In this document: one piece after another, positions 43,610 through 51,415 of the stretch
Layout: each line of letters starts with the position of its first letter
Numbering within the stretch: the stretch's first letter is position 1
Source: JACKEQ01 sp041389565
GTDB lineage: Bacteria; Myxococcota_A; UBA796; GCA-2862545
Assembly: GCA_041389565.1 (NCBI GenBank)
Contig: JAWKRP010000005.1
Location: forward strand, 186,001-250,000
Length of the DNA stretch: 64,000 nucleotides
Direction of reading: 5' to 3'
Program-made: the position numbers and the translations under genes
Notes under the pieces: model-generated
The model's database searches: none
What the model saw: the letters and a program-made list of their open reading frames with translations, nothing else
Told to the model about the DNA's origin: nothing

Positions 43610-44796
43610 TCGTGCACCACCAGGCGCCACGGGCCGTCGAGGCCCCCGCCGGCGTTCTCGGCGAACACGGTGATCGAGGCCCCCTCGGTGCCCGTGTAGG
43701 TCGTGGGCATGTCGGCGGAGTGCACGTTGACGCCGTCGACACGGATGCGGAGCCGGATTCCGGAGCCGCCCTGGGTGGTGACGAAGGTGCGCGTCGCCCC
43801 ACTCGCCGTGTACGTGAGCGCGTCTTCGTCCGAGCCCGAGGTGACGTTGCCGCACGCGATCAGCGGCGACGTGATCGCCCGGGTCTCCGACCCCGACACG
43901 CTCTCGAACGACACGAACGTCACGTCCATGTCGGAGTCCGTGAGTCCGCCGAGGTCTTCGACGGTGAGCGTCACAGAGCTGTTGATCGCCGCACAGCCCA
44001 CGTCCCACGGGATCCGGATGGTGCCGGTTCCATCGGCGAACGTCCAGTCGCCGTCCGGGCCGAGCCCGGGGAAGCTCTCCATCACCGTGCCGTCGGGTGA
44101 GCCCGCCACGGTCAGCATCACGAGATCGCCGTTCCCGTCCGGGTCCGTCGCCGTGAAGTCGATCTCGAACGCATCCAGCACGAACCTCACGGCGTCGATG
44201 TGGACGACGGGCGGCTGATTGACGGGGTCGGTGTCGGAGTCGGTGTCGGCGTCGGTATCCGCGTCTGCATCGGAGTCCGCATCGGCATCCGAGTCGGAGT
44301 CCGCATCCGAGTCGGAGTCAGCATCCGTGTCGGCATCCGCGTCGGTGTCGGCATCCGCGTCGGTGTCGGCATCCGCGTCGGTGTCGGCATCCGCGTCGGT
44401 GTCGGCATCCGCGTCGGTGTCGGCATCCGCATCGGCATCCGCGTCGGTGTCGGCATCCGCATCGGCGTCCGTGTCCGCATCGGCGTCTGCGTCCGTGTCC
44501 GCATCCGCATCCGCATCGGTGTCGGCGTCCGCATCGGTGTCGGTGTCCGAATCCGCGTCGGCATCCGTGTCCGCATCGGAGTCGGTGTCCGTGTCGGCGT
44601 CTGCGTCCGTGTCCGTATCGGTGTCAGCGTCGGAGTCCGAGTCGCTGTCGGCATCGGTGTCGGTGTCGGTGTCGCTGTCGGCGTGGGTATCCGTGTCGGC
44701 TTCGAGCGCCGTGTCGGGATCGGTGTCGCCGATGTCGGGCGGACCGGCGATGTACGGACAGCCCGCGAGGAGAAGTGCCAGGGGTGCGATGCGCAT
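43606..44796 (-). CDS. Lipoprotein with a long Asp-X dipeptide repeat and Ig-like C-terminal domains
   Basis: The 396-residue product has a 12-residue lipoprotein signal (MRIAPLALLLAGCP, Cys13). A repeat of about 157 residues (34-190) has Asp at every second place and Ala, Thr or Ser between. Beta domains follow (PPVVHIDAVRFVLDAFEIDF, TVAGSPDGTVMESFPGLG, then SMxDVTF and SITVFAENAGGG near the end). The repeat resembles SD-repeat linkers of surface adhesins and the D-T rich linkers common in myxobacteria-like lipoproteins. It likely forms an extended, calcium-binding stalk. Its 3' end overlaps the next gene by four bases. Confidence 0.87.
   Translation of the reverse strand: MRIAPLALLLAGCPYIAGPPDIGDTDPDTALEADTDTHADSDTDTDTDADSDSDSDADTDTDTDADADTDTDSDADTDADADSDTDTDADADTDADADADTDADADADTDADADADTDADADADADTDADADTDADADTDADADTDADADTDADADTDADSDSDADSDSDADADSDADADTDADTDSDTDPVNQPPVVHIDAVRFVLDAFEIDFTATDPDGNGDLVMLTVAGSPDGTVMESFPGLGPDGDWTFADGTGTIRIPWDVGCAAINSSVTLTVEDLGGLTDSDMDVTFVSFESVSGSETRAITSPLIACGNVTSGSDEDALTYTASGATRTFVTTQGGSGIRLRIRVDGVNVHSADMPTTYTGTEGASITVFAENAGGGLDGPWRLVVHE
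44227..44697 (-). repeat. Hexanucleotide-type array coding the Asp-X stalk
   Basis: 471 bases of imperfect 6-, 12- and 18-base units (GTCGGC/GTCGGT/ATCCGC in plus orientation) encode alternating Asp on the minus strand. Such arrays expand and contract by slippage, so length may vary among strains. Units differ at third codon positions, which argues that Asp-X is kept by selection and not only by recent duplication. Confidence 0.85.
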
Positions 44797-44842
44797 GGCG
44801 CACGATACCCCGGGTGTGGCCCGGACGGATGTCGAACCGACC

Positions 44843-47800
44843 TCAGGCCGCGCGGCGCCGCACCCACAGCAGCGCGAGCATCCCGCCGAGCACTCCGGAG
44901 ACCCCGCCCGCAGCGCCCTGATCGCATCGGCATCCGGACCGCCGCCGCACGTCCGGATCGTCCGTCTCACAGGCCTCTCCCGTGCATCCTTCCTCCATCC
45001 GGCACGCCGGATCGCATCCGTCGCCCGGCGCCGTGTTCCCGTCGTCGCACTCCTCCGCGCCGACCGCGATTCCATCGCCGCACACCGGGTCGCAGCCGGA
45101 CGCGTCACAGTCCCACCCGTCTTCGATCACACAGGTGTCGCTGCACCCGTCGTCGAGCGCCAGGTTGCCGTCGTCGCACGCCTCTCCCGGGTCGAGCGAG
45201 CCGTCTCCGCACGACTCCGTGCACACCGACGGCTCGCCGAAGCACGCCCAGCCGGACTCCGTCTGGCAGACGCTGTCACACCCGTCGCCATCGACCAGAC
45301 CGCCGTCATCGCAGGTCTCCAGGGGGTCGAGCCGACCGTTGCTGCAGGTGAGCTCGCACACCGACGGCTCGCCCGCACACGCAAAGCCCGCCTCGATGAC
45401 ACAGTCCGCGGTACACCCGTCTCCGCTGGCCCCTCCGCCGTCGTCGCACTCCTCCGTGCCGCGCAGCAGGCCGTCTCCGCACACCGAGTCGCAGACGGTC
45501 GGCGCGGTGTCCGTGCAGTCCCAGCCCGACTCGAACTGACACAGCGAATCACACCCGTCCTGCTCGTCCTGGTTCCCGTCGTCGCACAGCTCGAGCCCGG
45601 CGATGATCACGCCATCCCCGCAGACCGTTCCGCACAGCGAGGGCTCGAACGCGCAGAACCAGCCGGTCTCGATGGCGCAGGACGCGTCACAGCCGTCGCC
45701 CGGCTCGAGATCTCCGTCGTCGCAGGCCTCGCCCGGCAGCACCAGACCGTCGCCGCACTCCACCTCGCAGGTGGTGCCCGACCCCGTCCAGCCCGGGTCG
45801 CAGTCGCACACGAAAGCGCCCGGCTCGTTCGTGCACGACGCGTTCACGTCGCACGGGCTCGCGAGGCACTCGTCGACATCGGTGCAGCTCAGCCCATCCC
45901 CTGTGAAGCCCGCGCGGCAGGCGCAGGTGTGCGAGCCCTGGGTGTTCGTGCAGTCGGCGAAGTCGTGGCAGACATCCGTGCCCGTGGCGCACTCGTCGAT
46001 GTCGACGCACTCGACGCCGCTCGGCAGGTACCCGCTGCGACAGGGCTGGAGCACCATGAGGTCTGCAGAGACCGCGCCCACGATGATCTCGGAGCCCGTG
46101 AGGGTCGCGGTGAGGTCGCTGGTGACGAGGGGCAGCGAGCTCGGTGCGCTCACGGACGCCGGAACGCGCACGTCGACGCTGAACGTGCAGCTGCTGGCCG
46201 GCGCGAGGCGACCGTTCGCGAACGTGAGCACCGACGTACCGGAGAGCGTCGACGACGGACCACACGCGACCACGGGCAGCGTATCGACCACGAGCCCGGG
46301 CACGTTGCCGTCGAGGTCGACGGTGAACGCGATGTCGGTCAGGTCGGACGCCACGTCGCGGTTCTCGATGCGGAACACCAGGTTCGCCACCTGCCCTGCG
46401 TGCGTGCCTCCGCCCGCACCCAGCGACCAGCCGGCGTCGGCGTACACTGCGAAGGCCCCCGTAGCACCGGGTGTCTGCACGGGGACCCCGCCGAACGTCG
46501 CGCTCACCGGGCCCGTGTCGTGGGTCGCCGTCTCTTCGGGCGTGTCGAGCGGGAGCTGGAAGGTGGCGGAGAACGTGCAGGTCTCGAGCGGCGCGAGCGA
46601 GCCTCCCGACAGCACCAGCTGTCCGCCACCCGACCCCACGGTCGTGCCACAGGCCGTCGGCGTGACGTTGGTGAGAACCGCTCCCGGAAAGCTCGCCGCG
46701 AGGTCGTCGGTGAGCGACAGTCCCGCGGCCGTGAGCACCGTGTCTGCGTTCGTGAGCGTCCAGGTGGCCGTGACGGCATCCCCCGGCGCCACCACCGACG
46801 GTGCGAACACGAGCTGGGTGTCGATCCCGCCCACCAGGAGCTCGACCGACACGCCGTCGGCGCTGAACGGCACGCCAGCGACGAGCGCGTTCACGTCGGA
46901 GGTCGCGGAGACGTACCGACCGGACGAGGTGGATGCCGGCACCGCCACGTCGACCGTGAACGAACAGGACGACGCCGAGCCCACCGAGCCCTGCGCGAGC
47001 GTCAGCACGCTGGAGCCCGTCAGCGACGACCCCGCGCCACAGGGAGCGCTCGGGAGCGGACCCACCGCCGCGAGGCCCGGGATCCACGCGCCGAGATCGA
47101 GGGACGCTCCAACCCCGGTCGCCGGACCGCCCGACTCGCCGTACTCGAGCGCGAAGGCGAGCGTCACCGTCTCGCCCGGGTCCACCCGGGTCTGCGAGGG
47201 CTCCACGGACAGGCGCGGCGCGGACTGGACGCGAATCACCGCGTCTCCGCCGGGCCCCGCGAGAGGATCGCCCGCGAGCAGCGCGCTCAGAGGGCCCGTG
47301 GAGGTCGGGTACTCGCCTGCGGGCGTGCCCGACGGCACATCGAACGCGATCTGGAACGTGCACGACCCGCCCGGCAGCAGGGTCATCCCCGTGATGGACA
47401 GCATCGCGGGGACCTCGCCGAGCTCCGGGATCACGAGCGCCGTACCGGTGCCCGCACACAGGCCCGTGGGCGGGAGGCTCGCGGGAGGCGTCTGGAACGG
47501 CAGGACCTGCGCGAACGACAGGCCCGTGAGCGTGCTGGACGTGCTGGTGTTCGCCAGCGTGTACTCCAGCGTGACGGACTCGCCCGCGCCCACGGGGTCG
47601 GACAGCGCAGCGAGCGTGGCGCGCGGTACCGGTGAGACGTGCAGCAGGGTCTCCCCGGCGGGCCACACGACGGGACCGCCGGCCGTCAGCGTCGGCACGG
47701 ACGTGACGAGGGGATGCGCGCCCACCGACGCGGATGCGGGCACGGCCAGCCCGACCTCGAAGTGGCAGCGCTCCGCGGACGCGAGGGTGCCGGACGCCAG

Positions 47801-48802
47801 GGTCAGCACATTCGAGCCCGACAGTGCCGAGCCCGGACCGCACGGTGCGGACCCGGGGAGGCCCGTCGCGACCAGGCCCGGGATCGCGGCCCCGAGGTCG
47901 AGCGAGAACCCGATGCCGGTCGCCGTCTGGTCGCGCACGACGTTCGTCACATCGACGGCGAGCGTCGCGGTGCCGCCCGGAGGCACGGGGTCGTCGGTCA
48001 CGACGAGGTGAACGGGCGTCCACCGGAACTCCACCTCGGACGACGCGGAGCCCACGACCGTCGCGCCTGCCGTGAGCGGGGTGGACAGCAGCTCGGCCCG
48101 GCCGGCGTCCTGCGCGACGAGGTCGACCCGGAACGTGCACGCGGCAGAAGCCGGCACATCGCCGAGGAACGAGACCCAGGCGTCGCCGGGCACGGCTTCG
48201 ATGGACGCGTTCGGACAGTCGGTCCACGCATCGGCCACGGGAGCGACGCGCACGGTTCCCGGGAGTGGCTGGCCGAAGCTCGCGCCCGCCAGTCCGCCGG
48301 GCACGGCCGTGCCGTCGAGCACGAACTCGAGTCGCGCCGTCTCGCCGAGCGGGAGCACGGGGGGCGTCACGGAGGACGAGAACCCCGGAAGCAGCCCGTC
48401 GACGTCGAGCGTCGCGGTGGCCGTGCCCCAGGATCCGCCCACGGACGTGAGCGCACCGGACGTGAGCACGTGGGAGCCCGGCATCACTGCGGTGACGCTC
48501 ACCTCCACCGAGCACGGCGCCCCCACGCGGCCTTCCGTGAAGGCGAGCGTGGATCCGACCACCGAGACGAACCCGTCGCAGTCGGTGGTCGCCGACGAGG
48601 CGAAGGACACACCTGCCGGAAGCGTCGCGGTGAAGGCGGTGTCGAGCTGGGGGGTGTCGGCGAACACGTCGAAGCGGAGCACGCTGGTGGCGCCCGGCGC
48701 GATGGCGGCGGGTGCGAACGACGCGGCAAGGCCGGGATCGGCCGCCGATGCGAGGGCGGGCACGAACAGCAGGCACAGCGACGCGAGGCGCGCAGTTGAC
48801 AT
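44843..48802 (-). CDS. Giant surface protein: DUF11-like repeats, EGF domains, Myxococcus Cys-rich repeats, MYXO-CTERM tail
   Basis: The 1319-residue product has a signal peptide (ASLCLLFVPALASA). About ten Ig-like domains of the DUF11 type follow to about 920 (repeated phrases VVAPGDAVTATWTLTNADT, ETCTFSATFQLP and SSCTFSVDVRVPAS). Two calcium-binding EGF-like domains come next (VDIDECATGTDVCHDFADC, VDECLASPCDVNASCTNEPG). Six Myxococcus cysteine-rich repeats follow, each CGDGxxxxGExCDDGNxxxGDGC-like. The end is CRCDQGA, a hydrophobic span VSGVLGGMLALLWV and RRRAA, a MYXO-CTERM-like sorting signal. The layout is that of a long anchored adhesin. The ATG at 48802 precedes the signal peptide; upstream in-frame sequence is not signal-like. 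Confidence 0.9.
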   Translation of the reverse strand: MSTARLASLCLLFVPALASAADPGLAASFAPAAIAPGATSVLRFDVFADTPQLDTAFTATLPAGVSFASSATTDCDGFVSVVGSTLAFTEGRVGAPCSVEVSVTAVMPGSHVLTSGALTSVGGSWGTATATLDVDGLLPGFSSSVTPPVLPLGETARLEFVLDGTAVPGGLAGASFGQPLPGTVRVAPVADAWTDCPNASIEAVPGDAWVSFLGDVPASAACTFRVDLVAQDAGRAELLSTPLTAGATVVGSASSEVEFRWTPVHLVVTDDPVPPGGTATLAVDVTNVVRDQTATGIGFSLDLGAAIPGLVATGLPGSAPCGPGSALSGSNVLTLASGTLASAERCHFEVGLAVPASASVGAHPLVTSVPTLTAGGPVVWPAGETLLHVSPVPRATLAALSDPVGAGESVTLEYTLANTSTSSTLTGLSFAQVLPFQTPPASLPPTGLCAGTGTALVIPELGEVPAMLSITGMTLLPGGSCTFQIAFDVPSGTPAGEYPTSTGPLSALLAGDPLAGPGGDAVIRVQSAPRLSVEPSQTRVDPGETVTLAFALEYGESGGPATGVGASLDLGAWIPGLAAVGPLPSAPCGAGSSLTGSSVLTLAQGSVGSASSCSFTVDVAVPASTSSGRYVSATSDVNALVAGVPFSADGVSVELLVGGIDTQLVFAPSVVAPGDAVTATWTLTNADTVLTAAGLSLTDDLAASFPGAVLTNVTPTACGTTVGSGGGQLVLSGGSLAPLETCTFSATFQLPLDTPEETATHDTGPVSATFGGVPVQTPGATGAFAVYADAGWSLGAGGGTHAGQVANLVFRIENRDVASDLTDIAFTVDLDGNVPGLVVDTLPVVACGPSSTLSGTSVLTFANGRLAPASSCTFSVDVRVPASVSAPSSLPLVTSDLTATLTGSEIIVGAVSADLMVLQPCRSGYLPSGVECVDIDECATGTDVCHDFADCTNTQGSHTCACRAGFTGDGLSCTDVDECLASPCDVNASCTNEPGAFVCDCDPGWTGSGTTCEVECGDGLVLPGEACDDGDLEPGDGCDASCAIETGWFCAFEPSLCGTVCGDGVIIAGLELCDDGNQDEQDGCDSLCQFESGWDCTDTAPTVCDSVCGDGLLRGTEECDDGGGASGDGCTADCVIEAGFACAGEPSVCELTCSNGRLDPLETCDDGGLVDGDGCDSVCQTESGWACFGEPSVCTESCGDGSLDPGEACDDGNLALDDGCSDTCVIEDGWDCDASGCDPVCGDGIAVGAEECDDGNTAPGDGCDPACRMEEGCTGEACETDDPDVRRRSGCRCDQGAAGGVSGVLGGMLALLWVRRRAA

Positions 48803-48901
48803 CGTCAACCTCCAGCGGGAGCGTACCCCAGGATCCGCCGCGCCGCGTGTCTCGTCGACTTCAACGAAGAAGGCGGGCTGGCGTCGTCCGCTGCGCACGA
48901 G

Positions 48902-48974
48902 TGGAGGCGACGGGATTCGAACCCGTGACCTCCTGCGTGCAAAGCAGGTGCTCTCCCAGTTGAGCTACGCCCCC
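48902..48974 (-). tRNA. tRNA-Ala (anticodon TGC)
   Basis: On the minus strand the 73-base gene starts GGGGGCG, pairing with CGCCTCC at the 3' end. The anticodon loop CTTTGCA carries TGC, and GGTTCGAATCC forms the T arm. The discriminator is A and CCA is not encoded. It lies nine bases after a tRNA-Ile gene on the same strand. The pair Ile(GAT)-Ala(TGC) is that usually found inside rRNA operons, but no rRNA is present here. Confidence 0.96.
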
Positions 48975-48983
48975 GTGGCGGGG

Positions 48984-49061
<78 letters not shown>

Positions 49062-49196
49062 CCACGGGAGAACATCGCTCTCCCTACCACGGCCCCGAAT
49101 TAACAATGCCCCACCCGCCGGTCAAGCATCCGAGCGGTGTGGGGCATGGTCTTCGAGACAGGAGGTTGCGCCCGGAAGACCGGGCACTCCCCCACC

Positions 49197-50153
49197 CTAC
49201 TGGGCGTCGAGGATGTCGAAGAAGTGCACGGAGTTCGGCAGCGTGACCGCGAGCACGCGGCCATCATCGGACACCTCGAGGGCGTTCGCGGCGCTCGGGG
49301 TGGGCAGATCCGCTTCGATCTCGCCGGTGGTGCCGTCGATCACGATCAGCTCGCCGCCACTCGCGTTGAGCACCGACACGGCCGCGTTGGCCTCGGCCCC
49401 CTGGTGGGTGAGCGCGGTGATCGTGCCGTCGAGCTCGACCTCCCAGCGATGCGCACCGTCGGTCTCCACGGCCTTCACGACCGAGCTGCCGAGACCGCCG
49501 ACGTACAGGGCGTCGGACGCGGCATCCCACGCGAGGCGGGCGTTCGGCGTGTCGTCGACCGGGAGGATCGTGCCGTCGGGCGTGACGCGGAGCACACCGG
49601 CATCGGTGGACACCCAGGTGGTGCCGCTGACGGGATCCGTCGCGAGGTCGGAGTCGGCGTCGCACTCGATGCCCAGGGACACGGCGCTCGCGATCTCGTT
49701 CCCACCCTCGTCGTACCAGGTGACGTTGCAGTCGGTGCCGGCGAGCTGGGGCGGAACCTGCGTGGCCACGAAGCCCGCTTCGGTGAGGCGGGCGTCGACG
49801 ACCCCGACGACCGTGCGCGTGCTCGTCCACGGGAAGAGGTTCGGCGTGGTGATGTTCACCTCGTCGGGCGTGATGACGACCGCCGTGAGCCCACGACCCG
49901 GGACCGTCTGCGCGTCGACGACGGTGTCTTCCTGCGAGTTGTAGTCGAAGTCGTCGGACATCATCGCGAACTCGGTGGTGACCTGACACGTGGTGCCGAA
50001 CATGCCGACGTTCGAGACCCGACCGTTGGAGTCGAGCTGCACGCCGCGCGTCTGGGCGGAGAGCTCGGAACGGTGCTCGAGGGCCACCGAATCCGGGCTT
50101 GCGCAGCCGACGAGCGCCGTAGCCGCAATCGCTGAACCGATGATCATCCGCAT
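49197..50153 (-). CDS. Propeller-like lipoprotein, paralog of its upstream neighbour
   Basis: This 318-residue product has a lipoprotein signal (GSAIAATALVGCASPD, Cys17) and a beta-propeller-like body. It shares with the gene that starts at 51363 the phrases VDARLTEAGFVATQ / VQDARLTSQGFVAVS, LATDPVSGTTWVSTDAGVLRV / FTADPVSGLAWLATDSGVLEL, and DGTITALTHQGAEANAAVSV / GGAIEAVAGDPANGAVFAAV. Both therefore come from one duplication. Function is unknown. GGAGG is present five bases before the ATG. It follows its paralog after a 130-base gap. Confidence 0.82.
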   Translation of the reverse strand: MRMIIGSAIAATALVGCASPDSVALEHRSELSAQTRGVQLDSNGRVSNVGMFGTTCQVTTEFAMMSDDFDYNSQEDTVVDAQTVPGRGLTAVVITPDEVNITTPNLFPWTSTRTVVGVVDARLTEAGFVATQVPPQLAGTDCNVTWYDEGGNEIASAVSLGIECDADSDLATDPVSGTTWVSTDAGVLRVTPDGTILPVDDTPNARLAWDAASDALYVGGLGSSVVKAVETDGAHRWEVELDGTITALTHQGAEANAAVSVLNASGGELIVIDGTTGEIEADLPTPSAANALEVSDDGRVLAVTLPNSVHFFDILDAQ

Positions 50154-50283
50154 GAGAGCCTCCGAGTGTCCTGGACTGAGAGTGTAGCGTCGACGACGGG
50201 GGGTCGTCGGAAAAAATGAGGCGCGAGTGGTGAGCGTCCGCCTACCGGGGTGTGTCGGGCGAGGCGGTTGTAAACGTCGGCGA

Positions 50284-51363
50284 TCAAGGTGCCCCCGCAC
50301 CACTGTCGTCGAGCACGGTGTGGAAGGCGACCGTGCCCTCGGTGGCCAGCGCCACCGTGCCGCCGTCTCCGCTCACCGCCAGGTGCCGGGCCGACCACGC
50401 ATAGTCGAACCCTCCGAGCTCCTCGGCATCGGCGCCGTCGAGCATCACGACGCGACGCTGGAACGTGTCGACCGCCGCGAACACCGCGCCGTTCGCGGGA
50501 TCCCCCGCCACCGCCTCGATCGCGCCGCCCAGATCGGCCGACCAGCGCGTCGATCCGTCGAGCTCGAGCATCGTGAGGATCCCGTCGGCCGACCCGATCA
50601 CGAGCGACGGCTGCGTGTCGTGCGACAGGAAGCCCAGCACCGCATCGGGCGTGGGGTCGATCACCCGTGACGCGCCCGGGGCCAGCTCGAGCACGCCCGA
50701 ATCCGTGGCGAGCCACGCGAGGCCCGAGACCGGATCGGCGGTGAACGAGCCGTCGCAGGAGCCCTCGAAGTGCAGCGTGGAGAGCAGCACCCCGGAGTCC
50801 GTGAACCACCCCGCCATGCAGCCCTGGGTGGTGGTCGAGACGGCGACGAAGCCCTGGCTGGTGAGCCGGGCATCCTGCACACCACCGAGCGCGAAGGTGG
50901 CCTCGGTGTAGCCGGAGTTGACGGGGTGCACGTGGAGCTGCCCCGGGGTCTTCGTGAGGAACACCGCGCCCAGGGTCGCTGCGCTGCCGGCGTCGAGCAC
51001 GGCGTCGTTCCCGAGGTCGTAGTAGTCGGACCCGATCGCTCCCGTGGCCGGGTACACGTCGCAGCTGACGTCACCGAGGCCTGCATGCGCGACCCCGCCG
51101 TTGTCGTTGAGCGCCACACCGTCGGCCACCACGGGGATCTCGGCGAGGGGTGCGAACGACACCGCAGGCGCCTGTTCGCCCGGCAGGGACGGGGCAGACA
51201 CGGGAGCGTGCCCGGAAGCGCCCACCAGCACGTCTCCCGGAGGTGCCTGCACGTCGGCCACCAGCCCTGCGCCACCCGGAGCGGGCGTTCCCTGCGTGAC
51301 CTGCTCACCCACCGAGCAGCCGCCGACGAGCGCACCGAGAAGGAAGACGGGGACGAGACGCAT
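50284..51363 (-). CDS. Propeller-like lipoprotein, paralog of the downstream gene
   Basis: The 359-residue product has a lipoprotein signal (MRLVPVFLLGALVGGCSVGE, Cys16). A Pro/Gly-rich linker of about 60 residues (APPGDVLVGASGHAPVSAPS) is followed by a body of repeated beta phrases such as VSGLAWLATDSGVLELAPGA, PSLVIGSADGILTMLELDG and VFAAVDTFQRRVVMLDGAD. These are typical propeller blades. It differs from its paralog mainly in the N-terminal linker. No catalytic motif is present; a scaffold or surface-binding role is inferred. Confidence 0.82.
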   Translation of the reverse strand: MRLVPVFLLGALVGGCSVGEQVTQGTPAPGGAGLVADVQAPPGDVLVGASGHAPVSAPSLPGEQAPAVSFAPLAEIPVVADGVALNDNGGVAHAGLGDVSCDVYPATGAIGSDYYDLGNDAVLDAGSAATLGAVFLTKTPGQLHVHPVNSGYTEATFALGGVQDARLTSQGFVAVSTTTQGCMAGWFTDSGVLLSTLHFEGSCDGSFTADPVSGLAWLATDSGVLELAPGASRVIDPTPDAVLGFLSHDTQPSLVIGSADGILTMLELDGSTRWSADLGGAIEAVAGDPANGAVFAAVDTFQRRVVMLDGADAEELGGFDYAWSARHLAVSGDGGTVALATEGTVAFHTVLDDSGAGAP

Positions 51364-51415
51364 GAACCCTCCGCGCGTATCGAGAGCCTACCACAGGTCC
51401 GCGATCTCCAGCGCT

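Noticed and set aside
44227..44697. Regular short repeats considered as a CRISPR array
   Set aside because: Units are 6-18 bases without unique spacers and lie inside a coding frame.
44219..47635. A plus-strand open frame starting with a long SASASVSASA repeat
   Set aside because: It is the mirror of the Asp-X repeat on the minus strand. The minus-strand gene has a lipoprotein signal and ordered domains.
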